64,000 bases of DNA from Deinococcus arcticus (GCF_003028415.1 NZ_PYSV01000009.1:96739-160738); one strand, 5' to 3'. Numbered from the stretch's first letter, positions 14,107 to 23,277 are shown. Numbers and translations: made by a program. Notes: generated by a model not told the origin, from the letters alone.

Positions 14107-14415
14107 TTAGTCCTGAGCCAGAACCTCGCGGTAGTAACGAAGGCCTTCTTTGAAGGCAGAATCATCAAAGTGCAGAAAGCCTTTTTCACGGCGGTATTCC
14201 TGCACTAAGGTATCAAATTCCTCCTGAGAGATTTCCTCGGCTTCATCCTTAGAGGGGCGTCCGTAGATGTTGTCGAGATAATCATCATGAGATATGAAGG
14301 TGCCCGTCTGCCAGTCCAGTGCATAGGCGGCACTCAGGTAAATGCTGTCCTTCAATCCAATATGCTTGACAGGTCTCACACCAATAAGAAAATAGCGAAG
14401 GATGACGTCGCTCAT
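14107..14415 (-). CDS. Putative immunity protein, paralogue 1
   Basis: The 102-residue protein is one of three tandem paralogues behind a polymorphic toxin, so an immunity role is inferred from position and repetition. All three share an N-terminal pattern of a hydrophobic strand, R/LP-K-I-L and AYAxDW..G.F, and a C-terminal EFDTLVQEYRREKGFLHFDDSAF..GLRYY.EVLA block. The C-terminal half is nearly identical to paralogue 2 in protein and DNA, while the first half has diverged, which suggests recent recombination. The ATG overlaps (ATGA) the stop of a toxin-tail remnant, as an intact toxin-immunity pair would. GC content is clearly below the surroundings. No named family is recognised. Confidence 0.7.
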   Translation of the reverse strand: MSDVILRYFLIGVRPVKHIGLKDSIYLSAAYALDWQTGTFISHDDYLDNIYGRPSKDEAEEISQEEFDTLVQEYRREKGFLHFDDSAFKEGLRYYREVLAQD

Positions 14416-14522
14416 TTATTTCCCCTCTTGATCTCTTCCCAGATTTTCGCGTAGCCGCCTTCGGCAAGTTGCTTAAGCTCTTGCAGTCGGGCTTTCTCCT
14501 GTGCCGTTGGGGGGCGATTCTG
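14412..14522 (-). pseudogene. Orphan toxin C-terminal remnant
   Basis: This 36-codon open stretch has no start and is bounded upstream by TAG. Its translation, ending EGGYAKIWEEIKRGNK, aligns with the last residues of the intact toxin (SKNGYKLIWSQIIEAQK). The preceding part, RPPTAQEKARLQEL, matches RLLTSAEQARVNEL. Only the extreme tail of a former toxin module survives, fused by ATGA overlap to immunity paralogue 1. Such truncated tail-immunity cassettes are typical leftovers of toxin-tip replacement. Confidence 0.75.
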
Positions 14523-14549
14523 CTATAGAACGGGCAAAAGAACGGCGCG

Positions 14550-14849
14550 TCAGCCCTTAGCCAGAACCTCGAGGTAATAGCGAAGGCCCTCTTCGAAGGC
14601 AGAATCATCGAAGTGCAGAAAGCCTTTTTCGCGGCGGTACTCCTGCACTAAGGTATCAAATTCCTGCTTTGAAATTTCGTTCACACCGTCTTTGCCAGGG
14701 CCGCTCCATATTTCACTCAAAAGTTTCTGATTAAGTCCGAAATTTCCATTACTCCAATCCATTGCATAGGCCGCCCCAGGAAGAACCTCTTCATTTAGCT
14801 GAATGAGTTTGATTGGCAACATCTCCCGGAGAAAATATTTAATCTGCAC
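14550..14849 (-). CDS. Putative immunity protein, paralogue 2
   Basis: The 99-residue protein is paralogous to its two neighbours, with AYAMDWSNGNFGL in the first half and EFDTLVQEYRREKGFLHFDDSAFEEGLRYYLEVLAKG at the end. The start is a GTG inside the last codons of the preceding 67-residue ORF (11-nt overlap), with no clear Shine-Dalgarno site, so translation probably depends on coupling. It is slightly acidic and small, as expected of an immunity protein, but binding to the toxin is not shown by sequence. It may protect against a toxin variant different from the one now encoded. Confidence 0.7.
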   Translation of the reverse strand: MQIKYFLREMLPIKLIQLNEEVLPGAAYAMDWSNGNFGLNQKLLSEIWSGPGKDGVNEISKQEFDTLVQEYRREKGFLHFDDSAFEEGLRYYLEVLAKG

Positions 14850-15042
14850 TTGATTGATTTATTAGACCACACGATCTAAGATAGACTGAGCGACTCGCAC
14901 TGTTCACCCACCATATTTCATAAGAAGATAACTCATCCGTAGAGGAGTCGCCGGAGCGAGACTTGTTAACAGCCGAACGAATCGCAATTTCAAATCCAAA
15001 TCGCAGATCATCTTTCGACCAAAAATCACTAAAGGCACTCAC
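14839..15042 (-). CDS. Unknown small protein in the toxin-immunity operon
   Basis: A 67-codon frame starting with GTG lies between immunity paralogues 3 and 2, 14 nt after the former and overlapping the latter by 11 nt. The product has FWSKDDLRFGFEIAIRSAVNK near the start and is Ser-rich. I recognise no family and no clear similarity to the toxin tail or to the immunity paralogues. Position and overlaps favour a real gene, perhaps another immunity type or a decayed one. The weak ribosome site and low GC leave this uncertain. Confidence 0.45.
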   Translation of the reverse strand: MSAFSDFWSKDDLRFGFEIAIRSAVNKSRSGDSSTDELSSYEIWWVNSASRSVYLRSCGLINQSSAD

Positions 15043-15056
15043 GCAAATGTCGCCAC

Positions 15057-15374
15057 CTATTTACCCAAAGCCAAAACGTCACGATAATAACGGAGCCCAC
15101 TCTCGAAGTCCGAATCATCGATGTTGACCATCCCCCTCCCGGCTCTGATCTCCGAAACAACCGCATCAAACTCATGCTGCCCCAATTGTTCAAAGTCGTG
15201 ATTGTAGCTAGCTGGCGGCCCCCAGAGGTCATCCATATATTTATAGTCAATCTTGAAATTTCCATCATGCCAGTCGAATGAGTATGGAGTTCCAGACAGA
15301 AGCTCATCATCAAGATGAATGACTTTTACAGGCCTTAGGCCAAAGATAAAGTACGTGACGTTTACGCTTTTCAC
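15057..15374 (-). CDS. Putative cognate immunity protein, paralogue 3
   Basis: The 105-residue protein directly follows the toxin gene: its GTG start overlaps the toxin TGA by 4 nt (GTGA), the classic coupling of a toxin with its own immunity gene. It keeps the family pattern (RPVKVIHLDDELL, FDWHDGNFKI, EFDAVVSEIRAGRGMVNIDDSDFESGLRYYRDVLA) but is the most diverged of the three. Being adjacent to the intact toxin tip, it is the best candidate for neutralising it. GC is near 45%, far below the window average, and shared with the toxin tip. The assignment is inference from context. Confidence 0.75.
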   Translation of the reverse strand: MKSVNVTYFIFGLRPVKVIHLDDELLSGTPYSFDWHDGNFKIDYKYMDDLWGPPASYNHDFEQLGQHEFDAVVSEIRAGRGMVNIDDSDFESGLRYYRDVLALGK

Positions 15375-17932
15375 TTCTGCGCCTCTATAATCTGACTCCA
15401 GATGAGTTTGTAGCCGTTCTTAGAAGTTGAAATCAATTCATTCACTCTGGCCTGTTCTGCCGAGGTGAGCAATCGTCCACCCAAAGCAGCATTCGCCCTT
15501 ATAGTCCTGATTTCTTGATAAATCTTATGCTCAGTTGCCGCGAACCCAGAAATCTTACTTAGTTCCAGCCGAAGCTCGACCACATAGCCATTACTGGCGC
15601 GGATATTCAGCACAATATCCCTATACCCCGTTGCCATCGGCTCCACAAAGCGGTCTTTAATCTGGACGACATTGTATTTACTTCGAATGTAAGTAAGGGC
15701 TGCGTAAAGATCATCCAAACTGTTAAATAGCAGTCGAGAGCCTGCAACGTCCAACAACTGCGCGGCGCTCCCTTTGTATTCTGAGTTGACCTTTTCCGCC
15801 GAGCGCGCTTCGCCTTTTAAGCCATCGCGGGTCTGGAACTTCACGCCGTAGCGCCGGGCCAGGGTGTCTGTTAAGGGCAGCAACTCCCTATTGGCCACCC
15901 GACTGCCCTCGTAGACCGCGTTCAGGTTCCCTGAAGGCTGCAAGGGCTTGGCCGTGGGTGCCTGCACCTTCATGGTCGCCGACAGGCTGGCCTGCTGAGG
16001 GGTCAAGCCCTGCTTGATGGCGGCGCTGTATTGGTTTTGCCACAGGGGAAGGCTGCGCTGCGCGGCCGTGGGCACCCCCAGGCCCCGTTGCTGCTGGGCC
16101 ACCACGCCTTTGGCCGTGGCCTTGCCCGCAGCTTTGCCAATCAGACCTGCCAGCCCGGCCGTGCCCAGGAGAGCAGCGGCCTGCGCAAAGTGATTCCCGG
16201 CCACTTTCAGATCGGCTTCACTGGTGGCCCGGTCGGCGATGCGGAAAAAAGCGCCCAGGTGCTCACCCAGAGCAAAGGCGGCCGGACCGTAGGTCGCCAG
16301 GGCAATGATGACCACAGCCGCATCCAGGGCCCAGCCCGCTGGCGTGAGTTGCAGGACGACAAAAACGGCAGCAGCACCCGCCAGGGCGCCCAGGCTGATC
16401 ATGCTCAGAAACTGCTTGCGGAAAGCTTCGCCGACTGGAGCGTACTGGATGGCCTGTTGCAGTTTCGCACCCAGCGGCATGTTGATGTAGCGGGCCGCCA
16501 CCTGCAGCGACACCGTGGCCAGCGCCTGTCCCTTCAAGGGGTCATAAAGCGCGGGACCAGCGAGGCAGAAATCAATGCTGGGGCTGCTGACCTTGGCCCT
16601 GACCAGGGCCTGCCGAAACCGGGCCCAGTTGGGCAGTTTCAGGGCCGCCAGCACCCCGATCACGGTGTCTCGCTGCGCCTGAGGCAGTGTCTGAACACGG
16701 CGCACCGCCGCGTCTATCTGCCCGCTGTCCACTTGCTGCTGAACGGCTTTGACGGCTGCCAGAAGGTTCGTGGTGGGGTCGGCGGCTTTGCGCTGAAGCC
16801 GGCCAGCACCTGAGACAGGGGTGAGCCGAGCAGGGCGGGCCAGGGCCTGGGACTGGTGCGGCACCGGGGGCCAGAGGCTCAGGCGCTGGCCCATCTTGCG
16901 GGCTTCGGCTTCCAGGCCGGCATCGGGGTCCACCCCTGGGCCCACGAGCCCACGCGCTTGCTGCACCGTATGCGTCACCTCATGGGCCAGCAGTTCCAAG
17001 CCCGACTGGGTATTCGGATTGAAGCGCCCAGATTGGAAGAAAATATCTGTGCCCGTCGTGAACGCAATGGCATTGACAGATTTTGCCAGGGTGTTTGCTT
17101 CCGCATCATCGTGGATGCGCACACGGGAGAGGTCGTGGTTCAAGCCTTGTTCGAGGTGCCGTTGAATGGCTTCAGGCAAGGGATTACCGCTGCCCCGTCT
17201 GGCTTGAATGCGTTGCAAGACGGGTTGCGTGGCTTCGGCGTCCAGTTCGGCCAGTTGCCGCTGCAAGGTCTGGCGGTGGGCCAGAAGGTCTGTCTGCTGC
17301 GCCTGCACGGTCAACCGCTGCGCCGCTGTGTCCAGCGCGCGTTGCAAGGCCAGCCGTTCGCTGGGCGGGACCATGCCCAGCACCGCCCGGCATACGGAAG
17401 CACTCCCCTCATGCCGCTGCAGGGTTGCCAGGTACTCACCGTAGGTCTCGTAGCGCACCTGAGCCGGGCCCTGGTCGGCCCTGAAGCCTTGCGCGAGGGT
17501 CTGCGCCACCCGGCGTTGCAGGGCCGTGAACTGGGCGTACTGCCGCGTATCCAACGCTTTGCCTTCCACCTGCTCGGCCCGGCAGCGCATCACGGTGACC
17601 CACTCACCCGGGGTCTGGGGGCGGGTCGGCAAGGGCGCTGCCTGCGGCTGAATAGGGCGGATCGCCGCCGGCGAGAGTGCACCCAGTTGCTCCGTGGCGG
17701 CCTGCCGCTGCAGCTCAAGGCGCGAGACCTCCGCGCGCTCCAATTCCAGGGCCCGCAGCACCGGCCGGACCGCCTGCCGCTGGGCAGTCATGGGCCGGGC
17801 CATCAGGCGGCGCAGGGCAAGCCGGCGGCGCTCGTTCAGGACGGTGGCCGGGTCAGGTGCGGGGGCCAGCACGGGCAGCCGCTGGGCCTGAGGTTGAAGG
17901 CGGGTTGGTCGGTGTCGGCGAATAAAGGTCAT
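15371..17932 (-). CDS. Polymorphic toxin: eCIS-core (DUF4157) domain and RelA/SpoT-like tip
   Basis: The ATG at codon 15 of the frame has GGGGAGGG just upstream and gives 853 residues. The N-terminal 230 residues are Gln/Arg-rich and helical. A DUF4157/eCIS-core domain follows (about 245-335) with the zinc-protease-like motif LLAHEVTH (H317-H321). Two hydrophobic segments (about 508-556) may aid membrane passage. The last 160 residues match the RelA/SpoT synthetase fold: LLDVAGSRLLF, then IKDRFVEPMATGYRDIVLNIR, VVELRLEL and EHKIYQEIR. Enzymes of this type make (p)ppGpp or (p)ppApp; as a toxin tip it could deplete nucleotides in a rival. GC drops near 15830, where the tip begins, pointing to tip exchange. 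No injection-system genes lie in the window. Confidence 0.82.
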   Translation of the reverse strand: MTFIRRHRPTRLQPQAQRLPVLAPAPDPATVLNERRRLALRRLMARPMTAQRQAVRPVLRALELERAEVSRLELQRQAATEQLGALSPAAIRPIQPQAAPLPTRPQTPGEWVTVMRCRAEQVEGKALDTRQYAQFTALQRRVAQTLAQGFRADQGPAQVRYETYGEYLATLQRHEGSASVCRAVLGMVPPSERLALQRALDTAAQRLTVQAQQTDLLAHRQTLQRQLAELDAEATQPVLQRIQARRGSGNPLPEAIQRHLEQGLNHDLSRVRIHDDAEANTLAKSVNAIAFTTGTDIFFQSGRFNPNTQSGLELLAHEVTHTVQQARGLVGPGVDPDAGLEAEARKMGQRLSLWPPVPHQSQALARPARLTPVSGAGRLQRKAADPTTNLLAAVKAVQQQVDSGQIDAAVRRVQTLPQAQRDTVIGVLAALKLPNWARFRQALVRAKVSSPSIDFCLAGPALYDPLKGQALATVSLQVAARYINMPLGAKLQQAIQYAPVGEAFRKQFLSMISLGALAGAAAVFVVLQLTPAGWALDAAVVIIALATYGPAAFALGEHLGAFFRIADRATSEADLKVAGNHFAQAAALLGTAGLAGLIGKAAGKATAKGVVAQQQRGLGVPTAAQRSLPLWQNQYSAAIKQGLTPQQASLSATMKVQAPTAKPLQPSGNLNAVYEGSRVANRELLPLTDTLARRYGVKFQTRDGLKGEARSAEKVNSEYKGSAAQLLDVAGSRLLFNSLDDLYAALTYIRSKYNVVQIKDRFVEPMATGYRDIVLNIRASNGYVVELRLELSKISGFAATEHKIYQEIRTIRANAALGGRLLTSAEQARVNELISTSKNGYKLIWSQIIEAQK

Positions 17933-18019
17933 GGCCCTCCCCGGATGGTCTTTCGCATCATGGCAAAGGTCCACGCGGGAAGACGCCGCATGTGCGGCTT
18001 CGGGCCTGGGGCTGCCCCC

Positions 18020-18697
18020 CTACAGCGCCGGGGTGCGGGCGTTTTTGGCGCGGCGGTACAGCTGGGCCGGGCGGCCCACGCCGCTGCGGCGCTCGCCGCT
18101 GGGCAGCAGGGCGCCCTGCGAGAGCACGCGCTTGCGGAAATTGCGTTTGTCCAGTTTGCGGTTCAGGATGGCTTCAAAGACGCCTTGCAACTCGGGCAGG
18201 GTGAAGGTATCGGGCAGAAATTCCAGGGCCAGATTGGCGTATTCCAGCCGCAGTTGCAGCCGCCCCAGGGCGCGGTCCAGGATGGCCTGATGGTCAAAGG
18301 CCAGCCGGGGCGGGTCGTGCGCGCTCAGCCACGCGGCCCCCAGGGTGTGGCCCCCACCGCTGACCTCCACCGCGCCGGCCGGCAGCACCGCCAGGTGCGC
18401 CACGCTCACGATGCGCCCGCGCGGATCGCGGTTCACCTCACCAAAGGTAAAAAACTGTTCCAGGTGCCGGGGTTCCAGTTCCACCGTGGTTTCGGTGCGC
18501 AGTTCGCGCAGAGCGGCCTCGTGCAGTTCCTCGCCAGGGTGAACAAAACCGCCGGGCAGCGCCCAGTCGCGGGCGTGGGGCAGTTCGCCGCGCTGCACCA
18601 GCAGCACCCGCAGTTCGCCGGCGTGCATGGCAAAGGCCGCCACATCCACCGCCAGCCCCACCTGGGTGGCCTGGGGCGGCAGCAGCAGGTCACTCAC
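18020..18697 (-). CDS. nrtR: NrtR-type NUDIX-related transcriptional regulator
   Basis: The 225-residue form starts at a GTG; the frame stays open to 18760. The N-terminal NUDIX domain contains PGGFVHPGEELHEAALRELRTET, a box with an incomplete catalytic pattern. The C-terminal part (LPELQGVFEAILNRKLDKRNFRKRVL...GRPAQLYRR) is the winged helix-turn-helix found in NrtR regulators, which sense ADP-ribose and control NAD metabolism genes. Its targets are not visible here: the next gene is unrelated and the upstream gene is the debranching enzyme on the same strand. An ADP-ribose-processing enzyme with regulatory tail is the alternative. No Shine-Dalgarno site decides the start. Confidence 0.78.
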   Translation of the reverse strand: MSDLLLPPQATQVGLAVDVAAFAMHAGELRVLLVQRGELPHARDWALPGGFVHPGEELHEAALRELRTETTVELEPRHLEQFFTFGEVNRDPRGRIVSVAHLAVLPAGAVEVSGGGHTLGAAWLSAHDPPRLAFDHQAILDRALGRLQLRLEYANLALEFLPDTFTLPELQGVFEAILNRKLDKRNFRKRVLSQGALLPSGERRSGVGRPAQLYRRAKNARTPAL

Positions 18698-18875
18698 CGC
18701 GCGCCCAGAGCGCCAGCAGACCGGCGGCACCCCGACCCCGCCCGCCCACACCCTGGGCACCCGCCACCGAACGCCAAAGCCGCCGCATGGGCTGATCGTA
18801 GGATTCGTGTCCTGGGGACGTCAAGTCAGGGAAAGGGTCTGGCCGGCGCGGGCCCTGTGCGGGCCGAGGCGCACG

Positions 18876-20957
18876 TCAGTTCCGGGTTTGCGTGCCCGAC
18901 AGTTGCGCCTCGGCCCGCGCAACCAGCACGTGGGCCCGCAACAGCTCCGCCACACTCCACGCCTGAAAGGGGCAGCCGCCCGGGCGCAGGCCCTGGCCGC
19001 TGAACACCTCCGAGACGTGCCCCAGGCCCGCCTCCCAGACGTGCCCCAGGAGCCCGTGCAGGGCGGCGCGCGCCTGGGCCACCTCGCCCCGGGCCAGCAG
19101 CAGTTCCACGAAGGCGGTCAGCGGCCAGGGCCACACCGTCCCCTGGTGGTAGGCCGCGTCGCGCTGCACCTGCGCGCCGCCGTAGTTCCCTTTGTAGCGG
19201 GGGTCCAGCGGCGAGAGGGTATGCAGGCCCAGGGGGGTCAGGAGTTCGCGTTCCAGGTCGCCCACGGCGGCGGCCACCTGGGCCGGGGTGGTGGGCGTGT
19301 CGGGCAGGGCCAGCGCCAGCGCCACGTTGGGGCGCAGGCTGTGGTCGGGCTGCCCCTGGGCGCTCAGGGTGTCGGCGTAGGCGCCCGCCTGCCAGAAGCG
19401 CGCGAAGCTGGCCTGGGCCTGCGCCAGGAGCAGGGCAAACTGCGCGTCCTGGCCCAGGGCCGCCGCCAGTCGCCCCTCGGCCCCCAGTGCCCCCAGCCAC
19501 AGACCCTGAATCTCCACCGGTTTGCCGTGCCGGGGCGTGACCACCCAGTCGCCAATCTTCACGTCCATCCAGGTCAGCTGCACGCCCGCTTCGCCGGCCA
19601 GCAGCAGCCCGTCGGTGTCGGCGCGAATGCCGTGGTCGGTGCCGCGCCGGTGCCAGTCCAGCACCTCGCGCAGCCGGGGCAGCGTGGCGCGGGCAAAGTC
19701 CAGGTCACCCGTGACGGCCACGTAGCGCTCCAGCGCCACCGCCAGCCACAGCGCGCCGTCCACGGTGTTGTAGCCGGCCCCGGCGCCGTCCTCGTGAAAG
19801 TTGTTGGGAATCAGGCCCCGGCGCAGCGTCCGCAGGAACGTCTGCAGGATGTCGCGGGCCTCGGCCCAGCGGCCGGTCAGCAGGGTCAGGCCGGTCAGGG
19901 CGATCATGGTGTCGCGGCCCCAGTCGGCAAACCAGGGATAGCCCGCCATGACCGTGGTGCCGGCCGGCTGCGCGCGGCGCACCAGATAGGCGTCGGCCGC
20001 GACCGCCAGCGTGGCCACCAGATCGTCCCGGACCCCGGTGACGGCCTGGGCCTGAGCGGCCAGGGCGCGGCGGCGGGCGGCTTCCTGGGCATAGGCGGCC
20101 CAGGGGTCGTCCACGGCGACCTCACCCGTGGCGGGGGTCAGGCCCTGCACCACCAGCGCCGCGCGCCCGCCACCGGCCGGGAAACTCAGGTCCCACAGGG
20201 CAGCGCCGCGCACATACTCGTGGTCGCTCTCGCCGCGCGCCGCGTCGTGGCGGTAGTACACGCGCTGGGTAAAGGGCCGGGGCGCCAGCGTGCCCAGGGC
20301 GGCGCCCGGCGCGTGCACCGTCACGCGGGTCAGGCGCTCGCCCTGCACCGCCACCTCGCGCCCAGCAGCGCTGAAGGCCAGGTCCGGGGCGTGGCGGTGC
20401 ACGGCGTGCATGTCGCGGTCCACAAAGTACCCGCCCAGCACCAGATTCACGGGCTCGCGGCTGTGCACCTCGTACAGAAACACCACCGCCCCCGACCCGC
20501 GCGGACTGAAGGCGCGGCGCCGCACGGTCACGCCGCCCACCGCCTGTTCCCGTTCGGGCAGCAGGTCCAGCAGGGCCGCGCCGCTCAGCACGTCCAGGCC
20601 CTGCCCCTCGAAGACCCCGGGGGCGATTTCCAGGGCGTGCAGGGCCACCTCCCGCACCCCCTGGCGGGTGTCCAGGCGCAGCACCTCGTACGGCGAGACC
20701 AACTGCGCCGCGCGCTGCACGGGCGGCTGGGCGCTCACCACCAGCCCCGAATAGCAGCGGGTGGGGACCCCGGCGAGGCTGCTCAGGGCAAAGCCGCCCA
20801 GACCATCGGCCAGCAGCACTTCCAGGTCGGGGTTGCGCGCCGCCTGGGGGCCGAACGTGGCCGCCACCGGCCAGGCAGGCGCCGGGTCAGACGCGGGCAG
20901 ACGGAGCGCGGACGGCTCGGGGGCAGGGAAATCGGGCGCAGTCACGCCGCCCAGCAT
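18876..20957 (-). CDS. Amylo-alpha-1,6-glucosidase (glycogen debranching enzyme)
   Basis: The 693-residue protein has an N-terminal beta-rich domain (LADGLGGFALSSLAGVPTRCYSGLVV) and an (alpha/alpha)6 catalytic domain of the GDE C-terminal family. Conserved segments are GYPWFADWGRDTMIAL, IPNNFHEDG, YNTVDGALWL and QLTWMDVKIGDWVVTPRHGKPVEIQGLW, the last containing the probable catalytic Asp. It should cleave alpha-1,6 branches of glycogen or related glucans in the cytoplasm. There is no signal peptide. A GTG four codons in could also serve as start. It is divergent from infC and no other glycogen gene is in the window. Confidence 0.9.
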   Translation of the reverse strand: MLGGVTAPDFPAPEPSALRLPASDPAPAWPVAATFGPQAARNPDLEVLLADGLGGFALSSLAGVPTRCYSGLVVSAQPPVQRAAQLVSPYEVLRLDTRQGVREVALHALEIAPGVFEGQGLDVLSGAALLDLLPEREQAVGGVTVRRRAFSPRGSGAVVFLYEVHSREPVNLVLGGYFVDRDMHAVHRHAPDLAFSAAGREVAVQGERLTRVTVHAPGAALGTLAPRPFTQRVYYRHDAARGESDHEYVRGAALWDLSFPAGGGRAALVVQGLTPATGEVAVDDPWAAYAQEAARRRALAAQAQAVTGVRDDLVATLAVAADAYLVRRAQPAGTTVMAGYPWFADWGRDTMIALTGLTLLTGRWAEARDILQTFLRTLRRGLIPNNFHEDGAGAGYNTVDGALWLAVALERYVAVTGDLDFARATLPRLREVLDWHRRGTDHGIRADTDGLLLAGEAGVQLTWMDVKIGDWVVTPRHGKPVEIQGLWLGALGAEGRLAAALGQDAQFALLLAQAQASFARFWQAGAYADTLSAQGQPDHSLRPNVALALALPDTPTTPAQVAAAVGDLERELLTPLGLHTLSPLDPRYKGNYGGAQVQRDAAYHQGTVWPWPLTAFVELLLARGEVAQARAALHGLLGHVWEAGLGHVSEVFSGQGLRPGGCPFQAWSVAELLRAHVLVARAEAQLSGTQTRN

Positions 20958-21072
20958 GCCAGAGCGCCGGGGATACCGGGATGGGGGGCGTGGTAGACTG
21001 ACCTATCTCGTCCCGTTGGACGTAGGCGAAGCCGCCCGGAGAGCCAGCGTGCCCCGGAGCGCGGCGGAGGTG

Positions 21073-21675
<603 letters not shown>

Positions 21676-21687
21676 GCTGCCTCTGTT

Positions 21688-21722
21688 CAGCCCACCGCCG
21701 CGCGCCGGGGTGGGCTGTTCGC
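21688..21722 (+). terminator. Probable infC terminator
   Basis: CAGCCCACC pairs perfectly with GGTGGGCTG over a GC-rich loop, followed by TTCGCC. The tail is weak. Confidence 0.5.
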
Positions 21723-21744
21723 CGTCTCAGGACACGCTATGCGG

Positions 21745-21773
21745 TTGACATGCTTTATTTTGTAAACTATAGG
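21745..21773 (+). promoter_or_regulatory. Strong sigma-70 promoter for the glutaredoxin gene
   Basis: TTGACA and TATAGG are separated by exactly 17 nt in an AT-rich pocket, about 35 nt before the start codon. It is the closest match to the sigma-70 consensus that I see in the window. Confidence 0.75.
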
Positions 21774-21807
21774 CAAGGCGCCAAGCGGCACCGACCCGGA
21801 GGACGAC

Positions 21808-22054
<247 letters not shown>

Positions 22055-22233
22055 GAGAAGGGCGGCAGAGAGCAGGGTGCGGGAGAGGTTGCCTTCCGCG
22101 CCCTGCAGTCTGGGGGCAGGGTGAAGGCTGAGCGAATGCTGGTGTTGCCCTGCGCGGCACAGAGGCCAGCGTCCCGCTTCAAGGCACTGGCAGCGGTGCG
22201 TGGACGGTCATGGTGGCCGCCACGCACCTTCCT

Positions 22234-23277
22234 TTAAGACCCCTTGCTCAGCCGGGCGATCTCGGTGCCGGTCACGGCGCCCCCTTCCCCCACCACATAG
22301 GCCCAGAGGGTCAGCGTCTGTGGGGTGATCTCCAGCCACAGAAACCCGGGTTGACCGTACACCTCGAAAGCAGCCGGGCGGCGGCCCCGGCGCTCACCCC
22401 CTACCTCGCCAGCCGCGCCGCTGACTGCGGTCCAGGTGCCCGGGCAGTCGGGCTGCGGGGCAAACAGCTGCAGGGCGTGGTCGTGGCCGCTGAGCAGCAG
22501 GTCGGCCTGCCCGCAGGCCACCGCGTACAGCGCCTGCACCGCGCCGCCCCGCTGAAAGGTGAAGGGCAGGTGGTCATAGGCCCCGGCGTCGCCGTGTTTG
22601 CCGTTGCTGTACAGGGGATGGTGCCCCAGCACCAGCCGCCAGCGGGCGGCACTCTGGTTCACTGCCTGCGCCAGCCAGGCCCGCTGCGCCGCGTCCCAGG
22701 GGCCGCCGGGCCGTTCCTGGGGCCGCACCGACGGCAGGTAGGCGGCCAGCGGGGCGGTGTCCACCACGAACAGGTCCAGCAGCCCGCTCACGCTGGCCTG
22801 ATACTGGCGCGCGGGCATCACCCACTGCGGATTGACGCGGCTGTAGGCCACCTGCACTTCTGCGCCGCGCGGGCTGGCGCCGTCGCCGCCCCACAGCCAG
22901 GACTCGTCGTGGTTGCCGGGCACCATGATGAAGGGAATGCCCAGCGGGCCATACGGCACCTCAAAGCGCTCGCGGAACAGGGGCGAAGTGACCTCCCGGG
23001 GACCCGCCGGATAAAAGTTGTCGCCCAGCGCCGCCCCCAGATCGCAGCCCTGCGCGGCGCAAACCGCAGCCATGGCCCGGGCCACCTGCCACTGGGTCTC
23101 GGTGCCGGTGCCCTGGTCGCCCATCACCACCAGCCGCAGGCGCTCCGGGTGGCCCGCTTCCAGGGCCACGCGCGGCGCGGCCAGAGCGGCCTGAGACGGG
23201 CCGCTGACGGCCGGAGCGCAGGCCATCAGCCCCCCCACCAGCAGTACCCCCATCACGCGCCACAGATCTTTCCACAT
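22234..23277 (-). CDS. Secreted metallophosphoesterase lipoprotein
   Basis: The 347-residue protein starts with a signal peptide whose lipobox LMAC gives a lipid-anchored Cys near residue 20. The calcineurin-like fold motifs follow in order: VMGDQGTG, ALGDNFYP, PGNHDESW, VLGHHPLYSNGKHG and LLSGHDHALQ, which together bind two metal ions. It resembles tartrate-resistant purple acid phosphatases and should remove phosphate from external substrates. A second ATG eight codons later is possible. The gene is divergent from the DUF805 gene, with about 50 bp of shared promoter space. Confidence 0.88.
   Translation of the reverse strand: MWKDLWRVMGVLLVGGLMACAPAVSGPSQAALAAPRVALEAGHPERLRLVVMGDQGTGTETQWQVARAMAAVCAAQGCDLGAALGDNFYPAGPREVTSPLFRERFEVPYGPLGIPFIMVPGNHDESWLWGGDGASPRGAEVQVAYSRVNPQWVMPARQYQASVSGLLDLFVVDTAPLAAYLPSVRPQERPGGPWDAAQRAWLAQAVNQSAARWRLVLGHHPLYSNGKHGDAGAYDHLPFTFQRGGAVQALYAVACGQADLLLSGHDHALQLFAPQPDCPGTWTAVSGAAGEVGGERRGRRPAAFEVYGQPGFLWLEITPQTLTLWAYVVGEGGAVTGTEIARLSKGS

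Noticed and set aside
14107..18000. A complete extracellular contractile injection system next to the DUF4157 toxin
   Set aside because: No sheath, tube, baseplate or AAA ATPase gene is present in the window; only the toxin and immunity genes are seen.
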